64,000 bases of DNA. Origin: DASUPK01 sp963736305 (GTDB lineage: Bacteria; Actinomycetota; Thermoleophilia; Solirubrobacterales; 70-9). The stretch is taken from the NCBI GenBank assembly GCA_963736305.1, contig CAVTOD010000005.1:310001-374000 (forward strand), in the 5' to 3' direction. Position numbers and translations under genes: made by a program. The notes under the pieces were generated by a model. That model searched no databases. It had not been told where the DNA came from and saw only the letters and a program-made list of their open reading frames with translations. Below are positions 41,765 through 49,927 of this stretch, piece after piece; position 1 is the stretch's first letter, and every line of letters starts with the position of its first letter.

Positions 41765-41790
41765 CCGCTTTCCATGCAAAGCGCCGCTCT
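41765..41790 (+). repeat. 26-bp direct repeat, copy 1
   Basis: CCGCTTTCCATGCAA followed by AGCGCCGCTCT. Matches copy 2 (42557) at 24 of 26 positions. Lies 18 bases after the pseudopilin stop and left of the GAP/Sap gene. Contains a small inverted repeat (CGCTTT/AAAGCG). Confidence 0.7.
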
Positions 41791-41819
41791 CGTCCAAGAC
41801 GGAACGTCGCTCAGCTCCC

Positions 41820-42494
41820 TCACCCAATTAGTACGTCTCCGAGCAGCTTGGCCGCAAAGACGAGGCATAGGACGGCGATAATCGTCGCGTTCTCGCGCAC
41901 CATCCATGAACGCACCTCCTCGAGGAGGGCGGTGCCTCGGTCACGCATCAGCAGGGAGAATGCGAGCGGAATGCCGGGTGCAAGCGTCCCGAGAAACACA
42001 AAGACCGCAAGCGCACCCGCCTGCGCATTCGCGCTGACGCCAAGCTCGGCAACCGCAACCGCAAGCGCCGCGCCGATGGTGAGAAGCAGGTTCTTGGGCT
42101 TCCCCGCCGCCAGGAATACAGCCATCGCCGCGGCTCTTGGAGTCGTCAAGCCGTCGACCTTCTGCATCCAGGCCGGAAGCTCGGTCTCCGTCCCACCATC
42201 CCCACGCCCGCGCCACTGCCGTGCCGCCACAAGGAGCAGTAGCACTGCGAGGCTGGCCTGCGCGGCGATCACCCAATCGGCGGGTGCGCCGTCCTGGCGG
42301 GCGTTAGCGCCGTCGGCCAGGAGCAGCGCGAGGGTCGCGAAGGCCCCGAGGCTCAGAGCCCAGCTCGCGACGAACACGGTCGCTGTCACCCGCCCACCCG
42401 ACGGGACGAGCATCAAGACCACCGCGATCACCGCCACCGGACTCAGGGCGACGCCGATACCGAATGCGAGAACCTCGCCGACCGCCTGGCTCAT
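41820..42494 (-). CDS. GAP/Sap-family (sulfolipid-addressing-type) membrane protein
   Basis: 224 residues and six predicted spans. FGIGVALSPVAVIAVVLMLV opens the first span, and the central loop ends in MQKVDGLTTPRAAAM with the next span starting GKPKNLLLTIGAALAVA. This is the pattern of the mycobacterial Sap/GAP family, which helps move glycolipids across the membrane, related to LysE exporters. Flanked by a 26-bp direct repeat, suggesting it arrived as a cassette (inference). Confidence 0.83.
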   Translation of the reverse strand: MSQAVGEVLAFGIGVALSPVAVIAVVLMLVPSGGRVTATVFVASWALSLGAFATLALLLADGANARQDGAPADWVIAAQASLAVLLLLVAARQWRGRGDGGTETELPAWMQKVDGLTTPRAAAMAVFLAAGKPKNLLLTIGAALAVAVAELGVSANAQAGALAVFVFLGTLAPGIPLAFSLLMRDRGTALLEEVRSWMVRENATIIAVLCLVFAAKLLGDVLIG

Positions 42495-42556
42495 GACGAG
42501 GCAATCGCGATCACGACGCGCCTAGGGTCCGATCATCCATGACCGGGGCGAACGTA

Positions 42557-42582
42557 CCGCTTTCCATGCAACGCGGCGCTCT
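42557..42582 (+). repeat. 26-bp direct repeat, copy 2
   Basis: CCGCTTTCCATGCAA followed by CGCGGCGCTCT, differing from copy 1 at two positions. It stands right of the GAP/Sap gene and is 792 bases from copy 1. In this copy the inner hairpin is CCGC/GCGG rather than CGCTTT/AAAGCG. Confidence 0.7.
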
Positions 42583-42702
42583 GTGCTCATCTGGCGCCGG
42601 GAACCGCCAGAAACAGGCTGCTTGGCGATGCTCCGCGCGGCCATATCGTCGTCAACTGACGACGCGAGCCGATCTCCTCCGACACGTCCGCCCATGAGTG
42701 TG

Positions 42703-42840
42703 GTTACTAACCGGCTCTAGATGCCCGGTCTCGGATGGGAGCGAATCGTGCGGACCGCCGGCGCCGCTGAGATCGCCGCGGCACAAGACATCAGGCTGAG
42801 CGTGGAGGACGACCCGGCGCTGGCGGCTCCCCTCGCGACC
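42703..42840 (+). pseudogene. Remnant of a second TadE/Flp-like gene
   Basis: In one frame the sequence reads VTNRL, a TAG, then MPGLGWERIVRTAGAAEIAA and IRLSVEDDPAL. This parallels VTYWLYRPGQPWERIDRIAG, EITAASSLRLSLEDDPLL of the intact protein at 41096 (~residues 140-180). Similarity stops after DDPAL. An in-frame TAG at 42718 and lack of the leader region mark it as a decayed fragment. Confidence 0.7.
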
Positions 42841-42846
42841 CGCAAC

Positions 42847-43824
42847 CTAGGCGTGCTGCTCGGCCTCCTGGCTCGCGCTGCGGATCAGGTGCCGCCAGTC
42901 GGTCGTCCGGAATACGAAGATCAGCGCAAGCGTCCCGAGGATCACGGTCCAGGCGGCGACCGCGATCTGCTGGCCGACCGAATACGTGAGGACGGCGATC
43001 GGACCCGGGCCGACCAGGGTCGCGACGAGCAGCGCCTGCTGGGCGCCGGCACCGCCCGGCGTCAGCGGCAGCAGCGTGGAGATCGTCTGCACGCTCATCA
43101 CGAGCAACACGTTCTGGAACGAGCCTCCGATGTGGAACGCATCGAGAAAGAACCAGAAGGAGAAGAACCGCAGGAGCCAGCCGGCCCCCTGCCATGACGC
43201 GACTGTCCGCAGATAGAGGGTGGGCGTCCTCAGCACGATCGCGCCCTGCTTCACCCGGTCCCAGAACGCCTCCACCCGGCGAGCGAGCAGGGCGAAGATG
43301 ACGACCGTCGCGATTGCGAGCGCCGTCAGGGTGAAGACGAGGAAGCTCGGGTGCTGAGCCCAGAAGGCGATGTCGAACGCGGGCAGGTCGGGCAGCTCGG
43401 GCGGGTTCGGGAGTAGTCCCTGGGTGAGGGCGTAGACGAAGACGAGGATCCCGGCCGACGTGTCGAAGACCGACCCGACGAAGAAAGACGAGACCACCGT
43501 CGGGTAGGTGGAGCGCCGGATCGAGCGCTTGGCGAGGAAGATCTTCACGGCGTCGCCGATGCGAGCGGGGACGACGCTGTTCATCCCGGCCCCCACCAGG
43601 TAGGCCGCGGCGACCCGGGCGAACGGGACCTTGCGTTCCGGGTAGGCCGCCCGCAGGACGTTCTGCCACGCGCGGCTGCGGGCGAGCAGGTGGCCGAAGT
43701 AGAGGAGGAGCGCGATCGCCATCGACGGCCACCCGATCTCCGAGAGGCGATGGAAGAACTCCTGGGCGCCGTGCTGGAAGCTGTCGAAGCTGCGCCCCAG
43801 GTCCACCCCGAGAGGCTCGATCAT
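42847..43824 (-). CDS. Flippase-like (LPG synthase transmembrane-type) membrane protein
   Basis: About 325 residues, eight or nine spans. VGAGMNSVVPARIGDAVKIF and LLPLTPGGAGAQQALLVATL are the two conserved loops of the UPF0104/AglD/LPG-synthase TM superfamily, thought to act on lipid-linked substrates. It lacks the catalytic LPG synthase domain. ATG 43824 overlaps the yihY stop, end of a four-gene minus operon. Confidence 0.85.
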   Translation of the reverse strand: MIEPLGVDLGRSFDSFQHGAQEFFHRLSEIGWPSMAIALLLYFGHLLARSRAWQNVLRAAYPERKVPFARVAAAYLVGAGMNSVVPARIGDAVKIFLAKRSIRRSTYPTVVSSFFVGSVFDTSAGILVFVYALTQGLLPNPPELPDLPAFDIAFWAQHPSFLVFTLTALAIATVVIFALLARRVEAFWDRVKQGAIVLRTPTLYLRTVASWQGAGWLLRFFSFWFFLDAFHIGGSFQNVLLVMSVQTISTLLPLTPGGAGAQQALLVATLVGPGPIAVLTYSVGQQIAVAAWTVILGTLALIFVFRTTDWRHLIRSASQEAEQHA

Positions 43825-44687
43825 CACCCTTCGTCCACGGCGCGGTATCCCTCGGCGTTGAAGAGGGCGCCGAGCAGGAACGCGAGGTTCCCTAGCCAGA
43901 GCCAGATCAGCAACGAGATCATCGCGCCGAGGGTCCCATAGGTCTTGTCATAAGAGCCGAAATGAGACACATAGACGGTGAAGAGAAGGGAAACGGCGAA
44001 CCAAAGGAAGGTCCCTACGGCCGCCCCGGGCAACACCGAGCGGAGGGAGCGGTCGCCGCGCCTCGGAGTTCGCCGCGGCCCCAGCGCATAGACGATCGCG
44101 AACGCGGTGAGCAGCGCCCCGACACCGATCGGCCAGCGGAGGTAGCCGACCAGTCCCTTGACGAAGCCGGGAAAGCCCGCCGCGTCGGCGATCGACCCGA
44201 ACAAAGGGCCGGCGAGGACGACGGAGACGAACGCGACGAAAATCAGCAGGGTAAGGAGGACCGTCAGCCCGAGGCGAACCCCGAGGTTCGGCAGGAAGTC
44301 GCGGCCCTTCGGCGCGCGGTTGATCGCCTCAAGCGAGCGCATCGCGGCCCCCATCGCCCCGGAGGCGGAGTAGAGGGCGAGGACGATGCCGACAACGAGC
44401 AGTACCCCGGCATTGCTGCGGTTCGAGACCGCGTCGCGAAGCGCGCTGTTGATGGTGTCGACCGCGGTCCCCGGCGCGGCATCGCGGAGGGTGTTGACGA
44501 TGCTCTCGTACGTCTGGGGGTAGTGCCCGAGCAAGGAGATCAGCGCGACGACGACGAGCAGGCCCGGGAACAACGAGAGGATGGAGTAGTAGGTCTGCGC
44601 CGCGGCGCGATCCGTGAGCTGCACCTCTTCGAACCGGCCGTAGATCGCCTTCGCCATGGCGATCCACTCCGCTCTACCAGACGGCAT
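43824..44687 (-). CDS. YihY/BrkB-family membrane protein
   Basis: 287 residues with six predicted spans. RAAAQTYYSILSLFPGLLVV and the C-terminal GTLGAMISLLIWLWLGNLAF, LLGALFNAE are diagnostic for the YihY (formerly RNase BN) family, whose molecular role is not settled. It overlaps the DUF2804 gene by 14 bases upstream and the flippase-like gene downstream. Confidence 0.9.
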   Translation of the reverse strand: MPSGRAEWIAMAKAIYGRFEEVQLTDRAAAQTYYSILSLFPGLLVVVALISLLGHYPQTYESIVNTLRDAAPGTAVDTINSALRDAVSNRSNAGVLLVVGIVLALYSASGAMGAAMRSLEAINRAPKGRDFLPNLGVRLGLTVLLTLLIFVAFVSVVLAGPLFGSIADAAGFPGFVKGLVGYLRWPIGVGALLTAFAIVYALGPRRTPRRGDRSLRSVLPGAAVGTFLWFAVSLLFTVYVSHFGSYDKTYGTLGAMISLLIWLWLGNLAFLLGALFNAEGYRAVDEG

Positions 44688-45561
44688 CGTGCGACTCCAT
44701 CACGCCGAGCGCCGAGTCGACCGGCAGCCCGTTGAGCATCCCGCTGAACGTGCCGAGCGGGGCCTCGTAGTCCGAGCGGGCGAGCAGGGGAATGCCCTCG
44801 TGATGTGAGCGCTGCGTCTCGGCGGTGAAGTTGAGGCGGGACTCGTCCTCGAAATGGATCGTGTCGAGCCCCTGGAACCGGACCGGCCCGGGCTCCGTCG
44901 GCTGGCCGGCGACCCAGATCGTGCGCTCGCTGGAGCTCGTTGGATCGTTGATGCCGCTGACCAGGTTCCACGCGAAGGAGTGGCCGTCCCGAGCGGTGCC
45001 GACACCCGCCGACCACTTCCACGACGTATAGCGCGGGTGGTAGCCGGCCGAGTCGTCCTCGACGCCGAGTCCCTCCAACCTGTTCGTCCTGCGCCCAATG
45101 CGGACCTCTCCCGTGGCCGTCATTCCCGCCGCCTTCCTGGTCCACGTGTACCCGCCCTCGCCGTTTGGGCACATGCACTCGATCGGGTTGCCCTCGGCGA
45201 GCTCGAGGTCGAATTCGATGCTCCCCGACCTGACGCGCACCGAGCGGCCGCGCATCTCGACCTCACGGCGCCGCCCGGGCAGGCCGCGGCGGGTCCGCTC
45301 CCAGAGCCTTCTCCGCTCGCGGTCCCAGATGCCCCAGAACGTCATCGAGGACGGCCCTACCTGGGCAACCGCGGCGAACACCATCAGGTTGTCGGCGAAG
45401 GCACCCACCCAGCGCCAGCGCTTGCGGAGGCGGCGTCCGTTCAGGAGGGGCATCGGGGCCGGGGGCACGGGCAGGCGCGGCCGGTCGTCCTCCCGGCCAC
45501 GCCACGGCAGCCGGGCGACCTCCGCGTTTGTCTGCTCCGGCGCGTCGCGCCGCTCAATCAC
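44674..45561 (-). CDS. DUF2804-family protein
   Basis: 295 residues; beta-rich, resembling DUF2804 proteins: WAFV-type ADNLMVFAAVAQVGPSSMTF, WGIWDRERRRLWERT, EFDLELAEGNPIECMCPNGE, GYTWTRKAAGMTATGEV and FAWNLVSGINDPTSSSERTI. No function is established; the fold may be lipocalin-like and bind lipids (inference). GTG 45561 overlaps the dehalogenase stop (GTGA), so translation is coupled. Confidence 0.8.
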   Translation of the reverse strand: MIERRDAPEQTNAEVARLPWRGREDDRPRLPVPPAPMPLLNGRRLRKRWRWVGAFADNLMVFAAVAQVGPSSMTFWGIWDRERRRLWERTRRGLPGRRREVEMRGRSVRVRSGSIEFDLELAEGNPIECMCPNGEGGYTWTRKAAGMTATGEVRIGRRTNRLEGLGVEDDSAGYHPRYTSWKWSAGVGTARDGHSFAWNLVSGINDPTSSSERTIWVAGQPTEPGPVRFQGLDTIHFEDESRLNFTAETQRSHHEGIPLLARSDYEAPLGTFSGMLNGLPVDSALGVMESHDAVW

Positions 45562-46436
45562 GCCGAATCCAGGAAGCGCAGGATCTCCCCGGCGATCTGC
45601 TCGCCGCGGTCCTCCTGCAGGAAGTGCGCGGCTCCCTCGATCTTCACCTGCTCGGTCACGCTGGGAATCCACTCGATGAAGCGCTCGCCCGAGCGCGGGT
45701 ACGGGAAGACGGGATCGCTGTCGGAGAAGGCCACCAGCGCGGGCTTCTCCCACCGGGTGAGCGCGTCCGCGACATCGCGCATCTCCTTCGCGCCGGGCGC
45801 GTCCTCCTCGGTCGGGACGAGCAGCGGGAACTGTGCCGCGCCCGCCTTGGACTCGGCGTTCGGGAAGGGAGCGTCGTACGCCGCCACGACCTCGTCGGGG
45901 AGCTCGGTGGTCGTCGCGCCCTGGATCACGAAGCCGACCGGCAGATCCGGGTTCTTCTCCGCGAATTCCCGCCACGCCATGAAGCCCTTGGAGACCCGCC
46001 CGGTGAAGATCCCGGTGTTGAGGATCACCAGGCCGCCGACCCGGTCCGCGTTCTCGACCGCCCAGCGCAGCCCGATCGCGCCGCCCCAGTCCTGGACCAC
46101 GGCGATCGCGTTCGAGAGATCGAGGTCGTCGAGCACCTTCGTGACCAGCTCGACATGGCGGTCGTAGGTGTACCAGCCGCGGTCCGTCGGCTTGTCGGAG
46201 CGTCCGAAGCCGGCGTAGTCGGGGCAGATCACGCGGTTTCCGGCCGCGACCAGGGGACCGAGCATCTTGCGGTAGAGGTAGGCCCAGGTGGGCTCGCCGT
46301 GGAAGCAGACGACCGGGCGACCCTCCCCCTCATCGACGTAGTGCAGGCGCAGGCCGTCGATCTCCGTGTAATGCGGTTCGAAGTCGTAGCCCGGGAGGCC
46401 CTCGAAGCGCTCGTCAGGGGTGCGGAAGACGTCCAC
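45558..46436 (-). CDS. Haloalkane dehalogenase-like alpha/beta hydrolase (DhlA type)
   Basis: About 292 residues. The DhlA-like halide pocket HGEPTWAYLYRKM, the nucleophile Asp in VVQDWGGAIGL with its Trp, the acid region AFSDSDPVFP and the base in GAAHFLQED are all present. Known relatives hydrolyse C-halogen bonds of alkyl halides; the natural substrate here is unknown. Start is GTG 46436 (DVFRTPDERF), or ATG 46454; a longer start would run into the divergent sulfotransferase region. First gene of a four-gene operon. Confidence 0.87.
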   Translation of the reverse strand: MDVFRTPDERFEGLPGYDFEPHYTEIDGLRLHYVDEGEGRPVVCFHGEPTWAYLYRKMLGPLVAAGNRVICPDYAGFGRSDKPTDRGWYTYDRHVELVTKVLDDLDLSNAIAVVQDWGGAIGLRWAVENADRVGGLVILNTGIFTGRVSKGFMAWREFAEKNPDLPVGFVIQGATTTELPDEVVAAYDAPFPNAESKAGAAQFPLLVPTEEDAPGAKEMRDVADALTRWEKPALVAFSDSDPVFPYPRSGERFIEWIPSVTEQVKIEGAAHFLQEDRGEQIAGEILRFLDSA

Positions 46437-46488
46437 GCCGGGCGACGCTAACATGCCCGCCCCCATGGCTTCGGTTATCTCCCCGGCC

Positions 46489-47454
46489 ATGCCTCCCCCC
46501 ACGCACGATCCAGCCGATGAGGCGATGTGCCTGCGGGCGCGAGAGCGCTATGCCGCCGACCGCAAGCGGAGCGGTCGCATGCCCAGACGCCGCCGCCGCC
46601 ACGGCGCCCTGCCGAACCTGATCATCATCGGCGGGCTCAAGTGCGGCACGACGAGTATCCACCACTACCTGGGGCTTCACCCGGAGATCAACATGTCGAA
46701 GCCCAAGGAGCTCAATTTCTTCGTGGAGGAGCTCAACTGGGACCTCGGCCTCGACTGGTACCGCTGCCGCTTCGACGAGCGCTTTGCGGTGCGCGGGGAG
46801 TCCTCGCCGCACTACACCAACCTCCCCTACTTCCAGGGCGTCCCCGATCGGATCGGCGAGCACATCCCCGACGCCAAGCTGCTCTACATGGTCAGGGACC
46901 CGATCTCGCGGATCCTTTCCCACTGGTGTCACGCCGTCGGCGCCGGCTATGAGACGCGGACCATGGAGGAGGCGCTCGCCCGAAGCGACCAGACCTACGT
47001 GACGCGCTCGCGCTACTGGATGCAGCTGCAGCCCTACATCGAGCGGTTCGACCGCTCCCAGATCGAGATCATCACCCAGGAGGAGCTGCAGTCGGACCGC
47101 AAGGGGACGATGCGCAAGGCGTTCGCGTTCGCCGGCGTCGATCCAGACTTCTACTCGGAGCAGTTCGAGCGGGAGTGGGAGAAGTCCTCGGCCAAGGAGA
47201 CCGACAAGTACCAGTTCATGGAGAAGCTGATCAAGCTGCCGGGCTTCCGCTCCTTCGACCGCAACTTCGACCGCCTCCCCGAGCGCATGCGCTGGATGGT
47301 CGAGAAGATCGTCCACGACCCCGAGGCGCCTCCCGCGCCCAAGCCGGAGATCCCGCAGTCCATCCTGCAGGTGCTGAAGCCGCAGTTCACCGAGGACGTC
47401 GCGGCGCTGCAGGAGTTCGCCGGCCGCGAGTTCGCCGGCTGGAAGCAGTACTGA
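46489..47454 (+). CDS. PAPS-dependent sulfotransferase
   Basis: About 321 residues. The 5'-phosphosulfate loop IIIGGLKCGTTSIHHYL and the 3'-phosphate site VRDPISRILSHW are clear, so it transfers sulfate from PAPS, probably to a lipid or glycan. A basic stretch (RMPRRRRRHGALPN) precedes the core. Several ATGs (46465, 46489, 46525, 46579) are possible; 46525 has GAGG nearby and the start is unsure. Divergent from the dehalogenase; eight bases before the rpiB-like gene. Confidence 0.88.
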   Translation: MPPPTHDPADEAMCLRARERYAADRKRSGRMPRRRRRHGALPNLIIIGGLKCGTTSIHHYLGLHPEINMSKPKELNFFVEELNWDLGLDWYRCRFDERFAVRGESSPHYTNLPYFQGVPDRIGEHIPDAKLLYMVRDPISRILSHWCHAVGAGYETRTMEEALARSDQTYVTRSRYWMQLQPYIERFDRSQIEIITQEELQSDRKGTMRKAFAFAGVDPDFYSEQFEREWEKSSAKETDKYQFMEKLIKLPGFRSFDRNFDRLPERMRWMVEKIVHDPEAPPAPKPEIPQSILQVLKPQFTEDVAALQEFAGREFAGWKQY

Positions 47455-47461
47455 TCCGCTC

Positions 47462-47905
47462 ATGAAGGTCGCCGTCGCCGCCGACGAGCGCGTGGGTGTC
47501 GCCGAGGCCGTCGTCGAGGAGCTCCGCAAGCGGGGCCACGAGCCAATCGCGCACGGCGCCCTCGCCGAAGGGGAACGCAATGACTGGGCCTGGGCCAGCG
47601 AGGCAGCTGCCCGCGACGTGGCGGAGGGACGCGCCGACCAGGCCATCGTCTGCTGCTGGACCGGCACGGGCGCCTCGATCGCCGCCAACAAAGTGAACGG
47701 GGTGCGGGCGGCTCTTTGCCTCGATGCCCAGACGGCCGACGGGGCGCGGAAGTGGAACGACGCCAACGCGCTTGCGATCAGCCTGCGCGCGACGTCAGAG
47801 GCCGAACTGGCGGAGATCCTCGACGCCTGGTTCGGCGGCAAACCCAGCGACGATGCCGAGGACGCGGCGAACGTCGGGCATCTGGGCGAGATCGAGGGCC
47901 AATGA
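47462..47905 (+). CDS. RpiB/LacA-type sugar-phosphate isomerase
   Basis: 147 residues. Reads MKVAVAADE, then CCWTGTGASIAANKVNGVRA and ARKWNDANALAISLR, the ribose-5-phosphate isomerase B pattern with active-site Cys and the GTG anion loop. It interconverts ribose-5-P and ribulose-5-P, or an allose-type sugar. ATGA overlap with the next gene suggests co-translation. Confidence 0.88.
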   Translation: MKVAVAADERVGVAEAVVEELRKRGHEPIAHGALAEGERNDWAWASEAAARDVAEGRADQAIVCCWTGTGASIAANKVNGVRAALCLDAQTADGARKWNDANALAISLRATSEAELAEILDAWFGGKPSDDAEDAANVGHLGEIEGQ

Positions 47906-48669
47906 GTTCCCTGATTCCCGGTGAGACCCACGCGCTGCGGCGCCTGCTCCCCGACGTCGCCGAGACGACCGTCGCCGAGCAGCTGCACGGCCTGGACCTG
48001 AAGGAGCTCGCCCATCCCGACCGTCCCTATCTGATCCTCAACTTCGCCACGACGCTCGACGGCCGCGCCGCCATCAACGGCCGCTCCGGGCCGATCGGCA
48101 GCAAGGCGGACACCGAGATGCTCCAGCGGCTGCGCACCCGGGTCGACGCGGTGATGATCGGCGCTGGAACGATGCGCGCCGAGCGCTACGGCCGGATCGT
48201 CTCGGATCCCGCCCTGCGCGCCTACCGCGAGCGCACCGTCCTCACGCACGACCCGCTCGCCGTGATCATCTCCAACCGCCTCGAGCTTCCCTGGGACGCC
48301 GGCCTCTTCACCGACGGGGGCGGCCGGGTGGTCGTCTTCACGGCATCGGACCAGGAGCCTCCCGAGACGGCAACGTCGGTGACCGTCGTCCGCCACCCTG
48401 AGGGCGTTGAGCTCGACCGGGCGCTCGAGTGGCTGCTCGAGGAGCGGGGGATCAAGTCAGTCCTCTGCGAGGGCGGGCCGACGCTGCACGGGCGACTCCG
48501 CGAGGGCGGGCTGGCCGACGAGCTCTTCCTGACGATCGCGCCGAAGATCGCCGGAGGCGAGGGACCCAGGATCCTGGAGGGCGCCCTGGCCGACATCGAC
48601 GAGGTGGAGCTCGCCTGGTTGCTCGAATCCGAGGGAGAGCTCTTCGCTCGGTACCGCGGGATGTCGTAG
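47902..48669 (+). CDS. RibD C-terminal-like / dihydrofolate reductase-fold reductase
   Basis: 255 residues. RPYLILNFATTLDGRAAING, GSKADTEMLQRLRTRVDAVM, GAGTMRAERYGR and LCEGGPTLHGRLREGGLADE are the RibD reductase signatures, using NADPH to reduce a pyrimidine ribosyl intermediate. No deaminase half is attached, so it may act in riboflavin or a related pathway. Starts on ATGA with the rpiB-like gene; the ribose-phosphate theme is shared. Confidence 0.87.
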   Translation: MSSLIPGETHALRRLLPDVAETTVAEQLHGLDLKELAHPDRPYLILNFATTLDGRAAINGRSGPIGSKADTEMLQRLRTRVDAVMIGAGTMRAERYGRIVSDPALRAYRERTVLTHDPLAVIISNRLELPWDAGLFTDGGGRVVVFTASDQEPPETATSVTVVRHPEGVELDRALEWLLEERGIKSVLCEGGPTLHGRLREGGLADELFLTIAPKIAGGEGPRILEGALADIDEVELAWLLESEGELFARYRGMS

Positions 48670-48679
48670 GGTCCAGATA

Positions 48680-49927
48680 ATGGACTTCAAGCCCTCGCCC
48701 GAGGTCGAGTCCCTACAGGAGCGCATCGCCGCGTTCATGGAGGAGCAGGTCTATCCGGTCGAGGCCGAGGCGATCAGGGCGATCGACGACGAGGTCAAGC
48801 CCGGCGTCCCCTATCCGGAGATCGTCGTCGAGATCCGCGCCCGCGCCAAGGAGCAGGGTCTGTGGAACCTCTTCCTGCCCGGCGACGAGTTCGGCGCCGG
48901 CCTGACCAACTGGGAGTACGGGATCCTCTGCGAGCAGATGGGCCGGAGCCCGATGACCGCGCCGATGGCCTTCAACTGCTCGGCACCGGACACCGGGAAC
49001 ATGGAGATCCTCGCCGACCACGGCACCCCCGAGCAGAAGGAGCAGTTCCTGCAGCGGCTGCTCGACGGCGAGATCCGCAGCTGCTTCTCGATGACCGAGC
49101 CCGAGGTCTCCGGCTCGGACCCGACCACGCTTCAGACCCGCGCGGAGCTCCAGGACGGCGAGTGGGTGATCAACGGACACAAGTGGTTCACCTCCGGCGC
49201 CAACGGCGCCGAGTTCGCGATCGCGATGGTGGTCACCGATCCCGACGCGGCCCCCTACACCCGGGCGAGCATGATCATCGTCCGGATCGACAACCCCGGC
49301 TTCGAGCTGATCCGCAACGTCTCGGTGATGGGCCACGACGGCGGCCCGGGCCACTGCGAGGTCCGCTACACGGACTGCCGCGTCCCCGAGGCCAACCTGC
49401 TCGGCGAGCGGGGCGCCGGCTTCGTGATCGCCCAGGACCGCCTCGGCCCCGGCCGCATCCACCACTGCATGCGCGCGATCGGCACCGCAGAGCGAGCCAT
49501 CGAGATGATGTGCGAGCGAGCCAACTCCCGCGAGTCCTTCGGCGGCCCGCTGGCCGACAAGCAGTTCGTCCAGGACTTCATCGCGAAGTCCCGGATGGAG
49601 GTCGACCAGGCCAGGCTTCTGACCCTCTACGCGGCCTGGCAGATGGACACCGAGGGCAAGCGCCGCGCCCGCCAGGCGATCTCGATGATCAAGGTGGTCG
49701 CGGCGAACGTGGTGATGGACGTGCTGGACCGGGCGATCCAGGTCCACGGCTCCCTCGGCATGTCCGACGACACCCCCCTCGCCGGCATGTGGCGCTTCAG
49801 CCGCATGCTGCGCGTAGCCGATGGACCCGACGAGGTCCACAAGATGGTGATCGCCCGCCGCGAGCTGAACCGGGTGGCGAAGCAGGCCGAGGCTTCGGCG
49901 GAGGAACCCGCCAAGGCCCCCGCCTAG
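48680..49927 (+). CDS. Acyl-CoA dehydrogenase, ACAD10/11-like
   Basis: 415 residues. FAD-binding segment CFSMTEPEVSGSDPTTLQTR and WVINGHKWFTSGANGAEFAI, then middle and C-terminal helical domains with the catalytic Glu in VADGPDEVHKMVIARREL. The DGPDEVH form and the neighbouring APH kinase and HAD genes point to the ACAD10/11 group, reported to act on 4-hydroxyacyl-CoA after phosphorylation. Shares a CTAG stop overlap with the kinase gene. Confidence 0.93.
   Translation: MDFKPSPEVESLQERIAAFMEEQVYPVEAEAIRAIDDEVKPGVPYPEIVVEIRARAKEQGLWNLFLPGDEFGAGLTNWEYGILCEQMGRSPMTAPMAFNCSAPDTGNMEILADHGTPEQKEQFLQRLLDGEIRSCFSMTEPEVSGSDPTTLQTRAELQDGEWVINGHKWFTSGANGAEFAIAMVVTDPDAAPYTRASMIIVRIDNPGFELIRNVSVMGHDGGPGHCEVRYTDCRVPEANLLGERGAGFVIAQDRLGPGRIHHCMRAIGTAERAIEMMCERANSRESFGGPLADKQFVQDFIAKSRMEVDQARLLTLYAAWQMDTEGKRRARQAISMIKVVAANVVMDVLDRAIQVHGSLGMSDDTPLAGMWRFSRMLRVADGPDEVHKMVIARRELNRVAKQAEASAEEPAKAPA

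Larger units (their letters stand above)
42495..42846. other. Gene-poor 350-base stretch
   Basis: No intact gene. It holds direct repeat copy 2 (42557), a hairpin CTGGCG-8 nt-CGCCAG (42591-42610) and a remnant of the pseudopilin gene (42703-42840). The hairpin could be a terminator. The rest shows nothing recognisable. Confidence 0.6.

Noticed and set aside
41765..42582. Insertion sequence or integron cassette around the GAP/Sap gene
   Set aside because: No transposase, integrase or terminal inverted repeats. The 26-bp repeats are direct and not identical, so they are reported only as repeats.
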